Assembly (NCBI GenBank): GCA_026874595.1
Contig: CM049317.1
Span: 39,578,401 to 39,642,400, forward strand
Length of the DNA stretch: 64,000 bases
Source: Sipunculus nudus
Taxonomy: Eukaryota > Annelida > Sipuncula > Golfingiida > Sipunculidae
Direction of reading: 5' to 3'
Position numbers and translations under genes: made by a program. Shown in pieces: positions 35,862 to 48,837 of this stretch (the stretch's first letter is position 1; each line of letters starts with the position of its first letter). The notes beneath the pieces are model-generated. The model saw only the letters and a program-made list of their open reading frames with translations. It did not search any database and was not told the origin of the DNA.

Positions 35862-38800
35862 TTTTTAGCTCAGCTGACTTTCAGTCATGCTGGGCTATAG
35901 CGATGGGTCTTTGTCCGTCGTCCTTCCGTCTGTCCATCTGGCCGTTAGCAGGGCACAAATCGTAACTGTAGGGGCTAGGGCCATGAACCCTGTGCAGTCT
36001 TAGAGGTTCTAAAAAGATCTCCTTGCAAACCTGAAATTAGGTCACTGCGACCTATATTCTCGAAGTTATGGGGTGTGTTTGCACCCCCCAGAAATAATTC
36101 TTTTAGCCAAAATTTTCATCCCAAACCTTCCATCTTTCACATACAGCTCACCTACCAACAGGGGAAGAACCATAATTATTTTGAGGTCACAAGGTCAAAG
36201 GTCAAGGTCACAGAACCAACTTCTTTGAAAAGCCTGTGGATGCATTTTAAGCCAAACCTTTCATCCCAATTCTTTGATCTTTCACATAAAGCTCACCTAC
36301 TAAGTGGGAGAAGAATCCGAAAGATGTTGAGGTCACAAGGTCAAAGGTCAGGGTGACAGGATCCACTTCTTTGAAAAGGTTGTGGACACATTTCAAGCTA
36401 GACCTTTCATTCCAAACCTTTCAGCACTGATATCGCTTCTTTGCCAACAGGGGAAAAGACCTGTTGATTTTGAGGTCAAAGGTCAAGTTCACAGCACCCT
36501 CTTCTTGCGTGGAGTCATTTTCAGGCAAACTTTTCAATCTATACTTTCCATCTGTCATATATGGCTTACCTACCAATAGGAGAAGAAGCCTATTGATGTT
36601 GAGTTCAAAAGGTCAAAGGTCAAGGTCACAATATTGTTCTAAATGCTTGTGAACATATTTCTTTAAAAGGTTGTGGACACATTTCAAACTAGACTTTTTA
36701 TTCCAAACCTTCCAGCACTGATATCGATTCTCTGCCAACAGGGGAAAAGACCTGTTGATTTTGAGGTCAAAGGTCGAGTTCACAGCACCCTCTTCTAATG
36801 TGGAGACATTTTCAGGCAAACATTTCAATCTATAACTTCCATCTGACACATATGGCTTACCTACCAATAGGGGAAGAAGCCTATTGATGTCGAGTTCAAA
36901 AGGTCAAAGGTCAAGGCCACAATACTTTATTGTTCTAAATGCTTGTGAACATATTTCTGGTGAAACTGTTCAACCCAAACCTTCAGTCTTTCACATATGA
37001 CATATCTATGTATCTTTTTGCTTGAAGAAATAACTGATTGATTTTGGGGTCAGCTGGTCAGGAGGTTAAAGGTTGCAGGTCAGAGTTATTCACTCATTGG
37101 TTGCCAAGTAATTACACCAGATTTAAGCGGTTAGTAGTTACCCATCATTTAGAAAGAATCCAGTTGATATGTGCGCAAAAGGCCAAGGTCATTGGTCAGG
37201 GATGTTCGCAATAAATTATTTTGTAGACCATCTCTATTTTTAGCGAACCTGTGAGCTTATGCGATGGTGCGGCGTCTTCGTTCGTGCGTCTTACGTCGTG
37301 CATCATGCGTTGTCTACGTTAACCATAGCTATCTCAAAAATGGCAGGAGCTAGCATCATCAAATTTTTTGCAAATAATCAGTCATCCAAAAAACTACGTT
37401 GGATTTTGTTTATTTTTTTTCTAACTGCATTTTCTAAGGTTTTTTAGGGAAAAAGCTAAAAAAGCTTTAAAAATCTTCTTCTCTGAAACTGTCCAGCCAA
37501 ATTGTCCAATATTTCACAGAAATGATCCCTGGAACAATCTTTCTCAAGTTTGTTTGAATGGTTCCAGTTCGGAGATTTTTGGCCGAGTTACAGGAGGTTG
37601 AACTTTGTTAACTGTGCAAAAAAGCATATTAAAATTTAAATCTCAGAAACGGCTGGAGCTATCATCACCAAATTTTATGTCAATGTTGGTCACATAGGTT
37701 ATATCTGAAATTGAGGTATTGGTGGCGCCACCTGCATTGGCCTTTTTTGTACGGGGTCATCAGTGCCTGTATCACACTGAGGGCTACAAAAAACTTCTTC
37801 TCTGAAACAATGTAGCCAAAATGTTTAATATTGCACAGAAATAATCCTAGGCTAGTGCTTACTGAAGTTTGTTCAAATTATCTCTTTTCAGTGACTTTTG
37901 GCTAAGTTATGGGAAGCTGAATTAAGTCATATGCCAGAGCAGCCCATTTTAGCTCAGTGGCTACAAAGATCTTTGATTTTTGGCTGAATTATGAAGATTG
38001 AATTGAGTCATTTTACCATATATGTTAGCTGTGTTATGCTGTTACATCTAGCCTGGCACCAGTTTATCAGCATCTATTCCATCATGCCAATAGACATTTA
38101 GATTTCAGGTTATCTTTGGTTAATATTGACATGAAAGTTTTTTTAAAAGCTTTTAAAAAATTTAGATTGATGATTTAAGTTATTCATCATACCAGGCAAT
38201 GTTACAATCATGAATATTCAGCTCTCTGTGGCTATATAAAGACAACTGTAAGTGGATTATAAATTATTGGTATCCTTACTCAACTTAATTCAAGAATTGG
38301 CCATCAATGAGATATATCTGTATTTTAATTTTGCATTCAATATGCATCTGTAATAATTTTACATATATTCCTGATTTCTTTTTTATAAAAAGTCAGCTGA
38401 AAAGCATTTTGTATTGGGAAAATAAATTTCAAAGTTATTTCAAGTAGGGACCACTTTTGTGTACAGATGGCAGCACTTGGTTTACCATTGGCAGATTGCC
38501 AGTGAGTGCCTTGATGTTGGCCATTAGCCAAGATGATGTCAGCTCTATAAATAGTTTTGGCACAGTGCCAGGATTGGAAGAAGTGCAGCCAGGTATAGGT
38601 CCAGAGTTCACTCAGTGCAGTAGCTGCATTCTATTTATAGCTTTGGCAGACTGCCAACTGTGTCAGATTATGCAACAGGTCAAGAGTTCACTGTGCAGCC
38701 AGGTACAGGTCAAAAGTTCACTCAGTCTAGCCAGGTGCAGGTCAAGAGTTCACTCAGTGCAGTAGCTTGAGGCAGCAATTTGTCACAGGTCACTCGGGGG

Positions 38801-41800
38801 CAACTGCCTTACTCACCTAAGCCTTGTCAGCCAAGTGCATCAAACTCTGGGGAAGTTTGATGTATTGGAATTATATTTTGACCTGTCTATGTGTCTTTGA
38901 TGGTATTCTCTTTTACAAGACAGGTGGTGCCACTTACATTGACTTTTACAGTGTATGCGCCTGCTTGTTTCTACAGAGGAAATTGATACATCAGCCTAAA
39001 ATTGGGCATGTTTATACATATCGGGTAGCTTTATAGTGTACAAGACTGGTGGCGCCACTTACAATAATTTTTGCACAGTGTATGTCCCTGCTTATTTCAC
39101 AGGAGGGGTTTGACATATCAGACTGACATTGGGCATATTTATATATCTCTTTGTTGTATATAAGACTGGTGGTGCAAGTTACAATCATTGTATTCGCCAA
39201 AACGGAGTTTTGCGGATACTAGTACGTTTTCAGTAGGACGACGATGCTGCCGCCATCGCCGCATAGGTTTCCAGAGAACTCCTCCATAACTACTGGGCAG
39301 AATTTTTAAAAATTCAGAATCATGATCGGTCACATGTGAACTGCTGCGCCCTAATTTTTTGGTGACCTCTGACCTTTCCTCTCTGCCCAGCGTCCATTTG
39401 TGCGTCTGTTTCCACACATATCTCGGGAACCGTTTGACCGATAAGGCTTAAGACTTTGCACAAATGTAGCCCTTGGAAAGCTTTATAACATACACTAAAA
39501 GTGGTGGTGCCACCTGCAACCATTTTTGCACAGCATCCATCTGTTCATCTGCCTTGGGATAAAAACACTCATATTTCTGCATTGGTTGGACTTTTCCATC
39601 TGAAATTTTGCATGTTTATACATCCTGGACAGCTTTCTTGATTTTATGACAGGTGGCGCCACCTACATTCACGTTTAAGGTGCAGATATCCAAGCTCATA
39701 TCTCGGAAACTGTTGGACTGATTGGGCAAAAATTTTGCATGTTTATAGATCTCACATAGGTCTTTCTCATACGCAAAACTGGTGGTGCCACCTGCAACCA
39801 TTTCTGCACAGCGTCCATCTGTTCATCTGCCTTGGGATAAAATCACTCATATCTTGGCAGTGGTTTTACTTATCCACCTGATATTTTGCAGGTTTATACA
39901 TCCTTGACAACTTTCTTGATTTTATGACAGGTGGCGCCACCTAAATTCAAAATTACGCTGCAGACATCCAAGCTCATATCTCAGGTACCATTTGACTGAT
40001 TGGGCAAAAATTTTGCATGTTTATAGATCTCACATAGGTCTTTCTCATACGCAAATGCAGTGGCGCCACCTGCAATCATATTTGCACAGCGTCCTTCTTT
40101 TTGTTTGCCGTGGGATAAAATCACTCATATATCAGCAGTAGTTTGACATATCTGCCTAAAATTTTGCAGGTTTATACATCTTGGATAGCTTTCTGGGTTT
40201 TGTGGCAGGTGGCGCCACCTATATTTATGTATATGCTGCACACATTCAGGCTTATATATCAGGACTGGTTTGACATATCCCCCTGAAATTTTGCATGTGT
40301 ATAGATCTCACATATCTCTTAATCATACACAAAATTGGTGGCGCCACCTGCCACGATTTTTGCACAGTGTCTGTCTGTTTGTCTGCTGTGGGCTAAAATC
40401 ACTCATATCTCAGTTGTGGTTTGACTTATCTGCCTAAAATTATGCATGTTTATACATCTTGGACAGCTTTCTGGATTTAATGGTAGGTGGCGCAACCTAC
40501 ATACACATTTCAGTTGCAAACATCCAGGCTATTATGCAACACACCTCACTCTTTTTCCCCTTGTCACTCAATCCATGCCTCACTTCACCTTTCCCACTCT
40601 GATTTTGGAGGATACACGTAGTCGCTTGTTGACTACCCATATTCTAGTTTTTGTGTTGTGTGCACCCATGCCAGAATTGCAGCAGTGATGTTAATTTAAT
40701 TGTTTCTTGTTCTAAGTGTTTAGTACTTGCATTGTTCATATACATGTTACACATGTTCTTGAAAAGTAATGGTCCAGCATTGAAGCATTATACCTGGTGT
40801 AATCTCATTGCACAGGTTCGCATTAGGCCTGTAGGCCTTGTTCTTTTATGTATAACCATTGCAATCCAGCTGGTACATCTCACTGTGTCTCTGTAATTGT
40901 GAGTGACACTGGTGACATATGACTCCCTTTTGTATCAGCCTATTAAGTGATAAGGCTGAGTGATAAGTACCTCGTTACTGCATAACAAAAACACAGTTGT
41001 TGGAATGCTTCAGCCAGGCATTAAGACTATGAGAGTATTGTATTAAGGTTTAGCTACCTATTTATAAGATGATGGGAACATTTTGCAGTTTATTTTATGG
41101 AATCATAGCAATAAACTTAGTTTCCTAGATATTGGAATATTTATATATAAATCACCACATATAAAAGCAAGTGTTTGTTCTCATAATATGTGGATATGTA
41201 CCTGGATTAAGGATGGCTTTTTTTCATTACAAGACTCTTAGTCATGCTTTCTGCATTTCCTTTCTTTCAGGTTTTGCAGTTTACCTACCCTGCTGACCCC
41301 ATTGAAAAGCAGAGTTATAATAAAAAATATTAGACTTACACTTTTAACATTTGCATATCTATAAATCTGATATGGGGGCCTTAACATGCCTTTTGATTTG
41401 TTTTGGACATTCATTACTGTACCATCCTTTGGAGAATTTGCCCCAAGTTTGGTCTCTTATTGGAGGATGTGTGATATCAAATGTCTGACTTGTCAGAAAT
41501 CCATTATGTCTGCCAGTTAGCCACCTTAGAAATCCTTTTTTTTTCAGTGCAGTTTCAGTGATTTTTCTTCAATGTTTGATCCAATTTAGAGAATGTTTGT
41601 TGTCTGATTTCAGACCAGTCAGAAGTTGAATATGGCCACCAGGCAACCATATTCCTTTTGATCATATTATCTCAAGAACTGTTAAAGTGAATGCAGTTGG
41701 AAGTATATTAATCTTATCTTGCAAAGGATTGGGTCAAATATTTCTTAATAAATATTCCCATCATTTATACAGGTGCAGTACAGTTGGCTTGTATTAAATA

Positions 41801-42153
41801 AAATTTAAACTGAAGCACCCATTTCTCAATAATTCTTGCATGGATTTCCTTGATTTTTTGCTATATATGTTGATCTTATATTTGCCCTTTGTGGTGTTCC
41901 TTTGGAGACTGACAGGTATCAAGCAAGCTCTGGGAATAGTTACTGATAGCTTAACAATCAATATTTTTTCTCTTACCATAAATTCACTGTGTTTTTAACC
42001 AGACACAGGTGATATATATTTCTGTTGTCATAGAAAATTTCAACATATTGGCAAATTGGGTCTTCAAAATTTGACTGGAAGTTGTGAATCTCAGCCCATG
42101 ATGTCGCAGGTCATGCTTGGCAGCTGAGCGTCATGACCTATGGGTCACTTGTT
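35862..42153 (+). mobile_element. Family A2 element, copy 2, split by family B
   Basis: It starts TTTTTAGCTCAGCTGACTTT and ends CAGCTGAGCGTCATGACCTA then CACTTGTT. Its own halves, 35862-37236 and 40843-42153, are collinear with copy 1 at 18667-21097. That includes the AGGTCA blocks (36180-36910) and the exon-like block (41271-41335). A B element occupies the gap. One stretch (36650-36900) is an extra local duplication of the 36380-36600 region. Confidence 0.72.
37237..40842 (+). mobile_element. Family B element, copy 3, nested in A2
   Basis: TTTTTAGCGAACCTGTGAGC at the start; CACAGGTTCGCATTAGGCC then CTTGTT at the end. Removing it joins CATCTCTATT to TCTTTTATGTATAACC, equivalent to the intact A2 order at about 19785-19810, with no target duplication. 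It includes a D-type head at about 39186 and units of about 280 bp with GGTGGCGCCACCT at 39652, 39931 and 40208. Confidence 0.75.
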
Positions 42154-43500
42154 TCGTTAACCAGACAGGTGGCGCCACCTACCTCACTATTTTTATAGTA
42201 TAAATTAATCCCCTTTTCCCAAGAGTGATTCACCATATTGGCCCCAATATTTGGTGAAAAATATTGTTTCTCAAGTTGGTAGATGAAAGAAACCATAGTC
42301 GCATGCCAAGTGTCAGTATATACTGCTCAAGATGGGGGCCTATTCTTAAAGGGGGGGGATTAATTGTCTAGGGATACTATGGCACCTGTGGTATCAAGAA
42401 ATATCTAGTTAAAATTATATTTGGCACAATATTTGTTATTGAATTTAAATAAATAGTTAAACTCTCATATTTTATTTGTACTAATTCTACTCTTGGGTAG
42501 GGATAACCTGTATTTATTATGTTACGGAACCTTATATCAACAGATCACGTATGCATGATGAACATAAATTTTGTAATAAAAAAAAAATCAGATTCTGTGA
42601 CACAATTAAATTTACAATTAAATTAACAGCTAACTCATTTGTAAAAAGCATAATTAACATAACTGATAATGGACAGTTTTTCAAATACTTCTCCTGCAAT
42701 GTATGGCCAAGTCAAAACCTTTGTGACAAAAACATTCCATTTGTAAATAATATAAATGACATCAGTCCTCTTCCCTGTCTCCAAAGATACTATCAAAATC
42801 TTACATAAGCTAAACACCAACAACTCATAATACAGCTTATATTACCACACAAAACCAGCATGTGCCTCATTGCCAAATCATATTTTATGATCATATACAG
42901 TAAAACCTTGTTGTGTCAAACTCGGTTAAGTCAAATTCCCGCATGTGTCGAAGTCGAATGAAGGGTCCCTGCAAAAAAACAGTTAAAACCTTACTAATTT
43001 AACTCCTCTTGTGTCGAAGTGGGATGTGTCGAAAACCCTGATGTGTTGAGGTGTTTTGTTGGTCCCCAGCCAATATTTCTATCGCTTAACTCGAAGTCAT
43101 GTTTGGATAACAGTTGTGCACGGCCTGTCAATCATGATTGGGCCATGATTACCAGTCATAATTAATTATTACCGACAAGGCTCTCAATTATCAAGCGCGA
43201 TGGGTCTGTCGCTCAACTCGAGGTCATGCCGCTTTTTAATGTTTTGACGACAGTTGTGCACGGTCCAACAACCATACCTACGGCCGCGATGACCAGTTAC
43301 ATAATTAATACTGGCAAGGATCTTACTCAACAAGCGCGACGGCTTACATACCTAGTCCGTGGTTTACCTATTTGGCCAATAAGTCCCTCAAGATCATGCC
43401 TTTCTTCTCTCGCCGACAAAGCATTAATGAGATGTTATTGATAAGCAAACTTAATCCAATCCTTCCCTTTGATGTGTCTAGGATAAACATACAGGACTCT

Positions 43501-43510
43501 ATATAAAGGG
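43501..43510 (+). promoter_or_regulatory. TATA box, candidate pogo-like promoter
   Basis: TATATAAAGG lies inside the left arm of the pogo-like element, about 100 bp before an ATG at 43603 (MASRPAYRKLDVKTIKTSLN). Position and motif fit a promoter. Activity is an inference. Confidence 0.4.
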
Positions 43511-43655
43511 AGGAAGATGAAATCAGAATGACTTTTATTTACCATACAGTACGATATACTGTATTACTGCTTCACATTTATATTGTTTGTGTCCTGTTTG
43601 CTATGGCGTCGCGGCCTGCTTACCGAAAGCTTGATGTAAAGACCATAAAAACCTC

Positions 43656-43662
<7 letters not shown>

Positions 43663-43697
<35 letters not shown>
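43663..43697. repeat. CT microsatellite
   Basis: An uninterrupted run of about 17 CT units inside the short ORF of the pogo-like element, turning its frame into Leu-Ser repeats. Confidence 0.95.
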
Positions 43698-43699
<2 letters not shown>

Positions 43700-46296
43700 C
43701 ACACACTATTTTTAGCGAACCTGTGAGCTTATGCAATGGTGTGTCGTCATCCGGCGTCCGTCATCCGTGGTCTGTACGTTAACCCATACTATCTTGAAAA
43801 CGGCAAGAGTTAGCATCACGAAATTTTATGCAAAAAATTAGTCATCTAAAAAACTCTATTGGATTTTGCTTATTTTTTGGCTAACTGCATTTTCTTAGAT
43901 TTTATAGGGAAAATGCTAAAAAAGCTTTAAAAATCTTCTTCTATGAAAATGTCCAGCCAAATTGTCCAATATTTCACAGAAATGATCCCTGGAACAATCT
44001 CTCTCAAGTTTGTTCGAATGGTTTAAGTTCGGTGATTTTTTGCCGAGTTACAGCTAGTTGAACTTAGTCATCTGTCCAAAAAAGCATACTAAAATGACAA
44101 TCTCAGAAATGGCTGGAGCTATCATCACCAGATTTTATGCCAATTTTGGTCACATGAGTCATATCTGAAATTGAGTTATTGGTGGCGCCACCTACATTGA
44201 CATTTTTTGTACGGGGTCATCAGTGCCCGTATCATACTGACAGCTACAAAAAACTTCTTCTCTGAAACCATATGGCCAAATTATTTAATATCGCACAGAA
44301 ATGATCCTAGGGTAGTGCTTTCTGAAGTTTGTTCAAATTGTCTCAGTTCAGTGACTTTTGGCTGAGTCATGGGAAGCTGAATTTAGTCATATGCCATAAC
44401 AGCCCATCTTAGCTCAGTGGCTTCAAAGATCTTCTTCTCTAAAACCACTGGGCCAAATTCTTAAATCTCACAATTAATTATCCTTAGATGTTGATAATTC
44501 AAGTTTGTTCAAATGGTTTTGGTTAAGTGATTTTTGGCTGAGTTATGGGAAGCTTAACTTAGCCATTTTGCTTTATTTTCCCATATGAGTTATAAACCTG
44601 CAAAACATCTTTTGACTGGAGCCACTGAGGCCAATTTTTTAATATTTACAAGAATAATCCCCTGAATAATTCTTATAATAATTGTATTTTATGGTTCCAA
44701 AGAATGAATTTTGGCTGAATTATAAAGATTGAATTGAGTCATTTTACCATATATGTTAGCTGTGTGAAGCAGATACATCTAGCCTGGAACCAGTTTATCA
44801 GCATCTGTTACATCATACCTCCAGACATTTATATTTAAGGTTATCTGTGGTTAATATTGAAAAGAATGTTTTTTAAAAAACTTTTAAAAAATGTAGAGTT
44901 ATGTTTTTAGATATTCCTCATACCAGGCAATGATTACAATCACAGGTATACATTAACCCATACTATTTCGAAAACGACTGGAGCTAGTATCATGAAATTT
45001 AATGCAAAAAATTAGCCATCTAAAAAAATCTGCATTTTTTTGGATTTTATAGAGAAAAATCTAAAAAAAACTTTAAATATCTTTTCCTCTGAAACGGTCA
45101 AGCCAATGTTTATGATGAAACTGTCAAGTTGAATTGTTCAATTTTTCAAAAGAATTATCCTAGGACATGGTTCTTTTAATCATATCAGAAAAGCTTAAGT
45201 TGGTCTTATGGCCATTATTATGTCTAACTCAAACTGAGGACTGCAAAACTGTTCTTCTACAAAATTTTTGTTTCAATTATAACTTCTGTAACATGGTACA
45301 AAAATTATTCTTAGGTGGCCTTTGTTCAAGTTTACTTGAATGATTTTTGGCAGAATTATTGGACCTTTAACAATGAAAGAACTGCATTTTTCATTAATCT
45401 AGATATTTTGATAAAAAGTTCATGAATATTTCAGCTTGAAAAAAAGCATTTTAGCCAAAGTCTTTCAGTATGTGTAAACAGATTTGCCCACAGGCCAAGA
45501 ATGTGTCTGTATATTTAAATAGGTTAAGAAACTGCTAACTGTTTCAGATTTGGCAATAGATCAAGAGTTCATTCAGTGCAGCCAGATATAGGTCAAGAGT
45601 TCAATCAGTGCAGCCAAGCACAAGGCATGTGATCACCTCATGCGTGACATGTGAACACCTCATGGGCACCATGTGATCACCTCATGGGTGTCATGCCCCT
45701 CAGGGCTGCATGTGGAGCCAATCTATTTATAGCTTTGGCAAAGTACAAACTGTATTAGATAAGGCAACAGGTCAAGAGTTCACTCAGTGCAGCCAGGTAC
45801 AGGTCAAAAGTTCATCCAGTCTAGCCAGGTCGAGGGTCATGAGTTCACTCAGTGCAGTAGCCTGAGCCAGCAAATTAGTCACAGTTCACTCGGGGCAACT
45901 GCCTTTCTCACCTAAGCCTGGTCAGCCCCATGCATCATACTCAAGGTAAGTTTGATGTATTGGCCTGATAGTATGACCTGTCTATGTGTCTTTGATGGCT
46001 TTCTCATTCACAAGACAGGTGTCACCACCTACAATGACTTTTGCACAGTGTGTGACTTTTGTGCCTGCTTATTTCTGTAGAGGAATTTGATATATCATCC
46101 TGAAATTGGGCATATTTATACCTATCAAATAGCTTTGTCGTATACAAGACTGGTGGTGCCACCTACAATGATTTTGCACAATGTGTGTCCCTGCTTATTT
46201 CTCAAGAGGGGTTTGATATATCAGTCTGAACTTGGGATATTTATATATTTATGATAGCTTTGTTGTATATAAGACTGGTGGTGCCAGCTACAATCA

Positions 46297-47852
46297 TTTT
46301 TAGCTCAGCTAACTGTAAGTCAACTGAGGTATAGGAATGGTGCCTGTCCGTCGTCCTTCCGGACGTCCGGGCATCCAGCAGTCCGTTAGCAGAGCACCAA
46401 TCTTAACGGCTGGTCCTAGAAACTTCTAAGTGAAGATCCAGGGAGGTCAATAAAAAATCTCCTGGGAAACCTGAAATTAGATCACTGGGACCTATATACT
46501 TTGAGCTATGTGGCTTGAAAGTACCCCCCAGAATAGTAAAAAATTTGATACAAAACCTCCAATATCTTGATCATTAATGCATGGTTTGTCATGAATCTTG
46601 CCTTGAATATTGACCATGACTAGTTTTGTCAGTTCCTGAAACGTGGTGGCGCCCCCTGTATTTTTTTCCTATTTTAACAAATATTTTTCTATTGATTTAC
46701 TATAAAATGACAACAATCATGTCAGTTTCTTAGCTGTGATTACATCTGGTGTCCCAAAACCTGGTGTGTTTATTGATCACAAGTGGATGCCCTATACTAA
46801 TCACCCTGTCTGTCTGTCTGTTTGTATGTCTGTCTGTCTGTCAATCCATCCATCCACACAAATTTGTTTCCAGACGATAACTCCAGGTTGGATTGGCACA
46901 TGGATTTCAAAATTGACTTACACATGGCCCACCACTAAATCAAGAACTTATATGATTTTGTGGTCATGAGGTCAATGGTCAAGGTCAAAGGACTCATTTA
47001 ATTAAAAAGATTATGGCTGCATTTTAAGCCAAGCTTTTCATCCCAAACTTTCCATATTGCGCATTTAGCCGACTTGCCAGTATGGGGAGAGCATAAATTA
47101 ATTTGGGGTCACAAGGTCAAAGGTCAAGGTCACAGGGGCCATCTGTTCACAAATTAGTTTCCAGATGATAACTCCAGTTTAGTTTGACATAATGGTCTAA
47201 ATTAAGAACCATGTCGATTTTGGGGTCCAGCGGTCAAAGTTCAAGGTCACAGGACCCATTTCTTTAAAAGGAATGTGTATGCATTTGAAGCAAAACTTTT
47301 CATCGCAAACCTTCCATCTTCAAGGTATTGCTAACCTGCCACTAGGGGAAGATTCTGTTTGATTTTTGGGTCATAGGTCAAGGTCACAGGGCCCATCCAT
47401 TCACAAATTAGTTTATTGATGATAATTCTGCTTTGGATAGACAGACTGGCTTCAAACTTGATTTAATAATGACCAACCACATAAGTAAATTCATTTTGAT
47501 TTTCAGGGTCCAGCAATCTAAGTTGAAGGTCACAGAAGCCATATCTTTAAAAAGATTGTGGATGAAATGTAAATCAAACTTTTCATCCTGAACTTTCCAA
47601 CGTTCACACATGGCTTACTTGCCCAAAGTGAGGAAACCTGTAGAATTTGAGGTTATCTGGTCAGAGGTCAAGGTCACTTTTTAAAAGATTGTTACAATTA
47701 TCCTAATGCTGCAAGTTCAAGGATATTAAGTTCTAAGATTTTTGGTCACAAGAGATTGGTCAAGGTCACAGGACTGTCATTCTGAAAAATTTCTTTAAAA
47801 ATATCCTTATAGACAAATTCAGCTGAGCATCGAGACCCATGGGTCCCTAGTT
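46297..47852 (+). mobile_element. Family A3 element nested in family B
   Basis: TTTTTAGCTCAGCTAACTGT at the start and CAGCTGAGCATCGAGACCCA then TCCCTAGTT at the end. Flanks CAATCATT and GTGTTGTGTG rejoin to the intact B order seen at 24940-24960, with no duplicated target. It carries CTGT/CCAT microsatellites (46807-46855) and many AGGTCAAAGGTCAAGGTCAC blocks. Confidence 0.7.
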
Positions 47853-47858
47853 GTGTTG

Positions 47859-47862
47859 TGTG
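47859..47862. repeat. Target-site duplication (TGTG) of the gypsy element, left
   Basis: TGTG immediately precedes the 5' LTR and is repeated at 56555-56558 after the 3' LTR. The unfilled order GTTGTGTG(C/T)ACCC is seen at about 24953-24965, confirming the boundary. Confidence 0.7.
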
Positions 47863-48781
47863 TGTTATGTGGTAAGAGGTTTTAATATCTATTATAATTA
47901 ATTACTGATTTTAACGCAAAATTTTGGTACACATAAGATCAGTTACCAGTTCAGCAGATGGAAAGACAGATAGAGCAACAGAGAGAAATGATAATAGCCT
48001 AAATTGGTGTACCAACGCATTGTCTACCATTGTAAGACAGGTGTTTGGATTCCGATCTCCATATGTTGGTTAGCATATAGGTTTAGAAAAGAAGCTGATA
48101 AATGAGTATTTTAATGGACATAAATTCTGAATGCAGACAACCAGTGATTACTATAGACTGGTATAATTGTTATAGCCATGTGAATGTAAACTTAATCAAG
48201 TAAGCCAAAATAGATTCTGTTATTATAGGCATCAGCAGAAGCCAGGTTTAGATCTGGATGACAGTGTAAAATGATATAAAAGTCAAAGGTACGGTGAATA
48301 CCGGCCTGCGCATGAGGCAGTAATTTAGGACAGGAAAACTGTACCAAAAGTGAGTCAGTAAGTAGCTGGGTCACACAGAATTGATCAGGAGACAAATATG
48401 TACCCTGAATATATTAATATCAGGAATAAAATGATATTACATGAGTTTTAGGTAAAACAAGGAAAAAGTTTGTGCGTAGGCGAAAGCCGAAGCCATATAT
48501 GGTTATCTAAACATTCAGGTATGTCATAATGACACATATCCAATATCCAATAGAAAAAGTGTAAGATGATGTAAAGGTTGGTGACGTAGTAATACTGATA
48601 CAAAATCCTGTGTTGGGCTGGGAACTGGCAGACAGACCCACGCCATCATCAACATGTAAACCGAGACAACTGGAAATAAAACAGCACAATATCCAACTTG
48701 GACTGTCTCAGTTATTCACCTGACGCGCCGTGTGACTGTGTTATGGCCAGGGAAGAACTCCCCTAATTCCCCGTTGTAACA
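47863..48781 (+). repeat. Gypsy 5' LTR
   Basis: 919 bp, beginning TGTTATGTGG and ending CCGTTGTAACA (TG...CA). By eye it differs from the 3' LTR at about six positions (for example AAAATTTT versus AATATTTT near 47922, and GACGTAG versus GATGTAG near 48587), under 1%. The following CATTGGTGGAGATCCGG may contain the primer-binding site, since TGG complements a tRNA 3' end. The tRNA is not identified. Confidence 0.95.
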
Positions 48782-48837
48782 CATTGGTGGAGATCCGGTT
48801 TTGGTACAACGATCTACCTCGTCACGACATAATCAAT

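Larger units (their letters stand above)
31527..42398 (+). mobile_element. Family C element with nested A and A2
   Basis: It starts AATTGTATCCCCTGACAAAG then CGGGATACTATGG. I place its end at about 42398, after TAGGGATACTATGGCACC and GTATCAAGAAATATCTAGTT, where family A interior resumes. Its own pieces are 31527-32486, 35104-35861 and 42154-42398. These rejoin in frame with uninterrupted copies of its internal repeat (CATAAACCAGACAGGTGGC). It is rich in GGTGGCGCCACCT. Noncoding. Confidence 0.55.

Noticed and set aside
48192-48395. Identical minus-strand ORFs at 48192-48395 and 55965-56168 (and 48507-48689 with 56280-56462)
   Set aside because: They lie in the two LTRs and are identical only because the LTRs are. 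No known domain.
48784-48837. N-terminal extension of Gag from 48784
   Set aside because: It starts at TTG and overlaps the likely primer-binding region. The ATG at 48838 is the first credible start.
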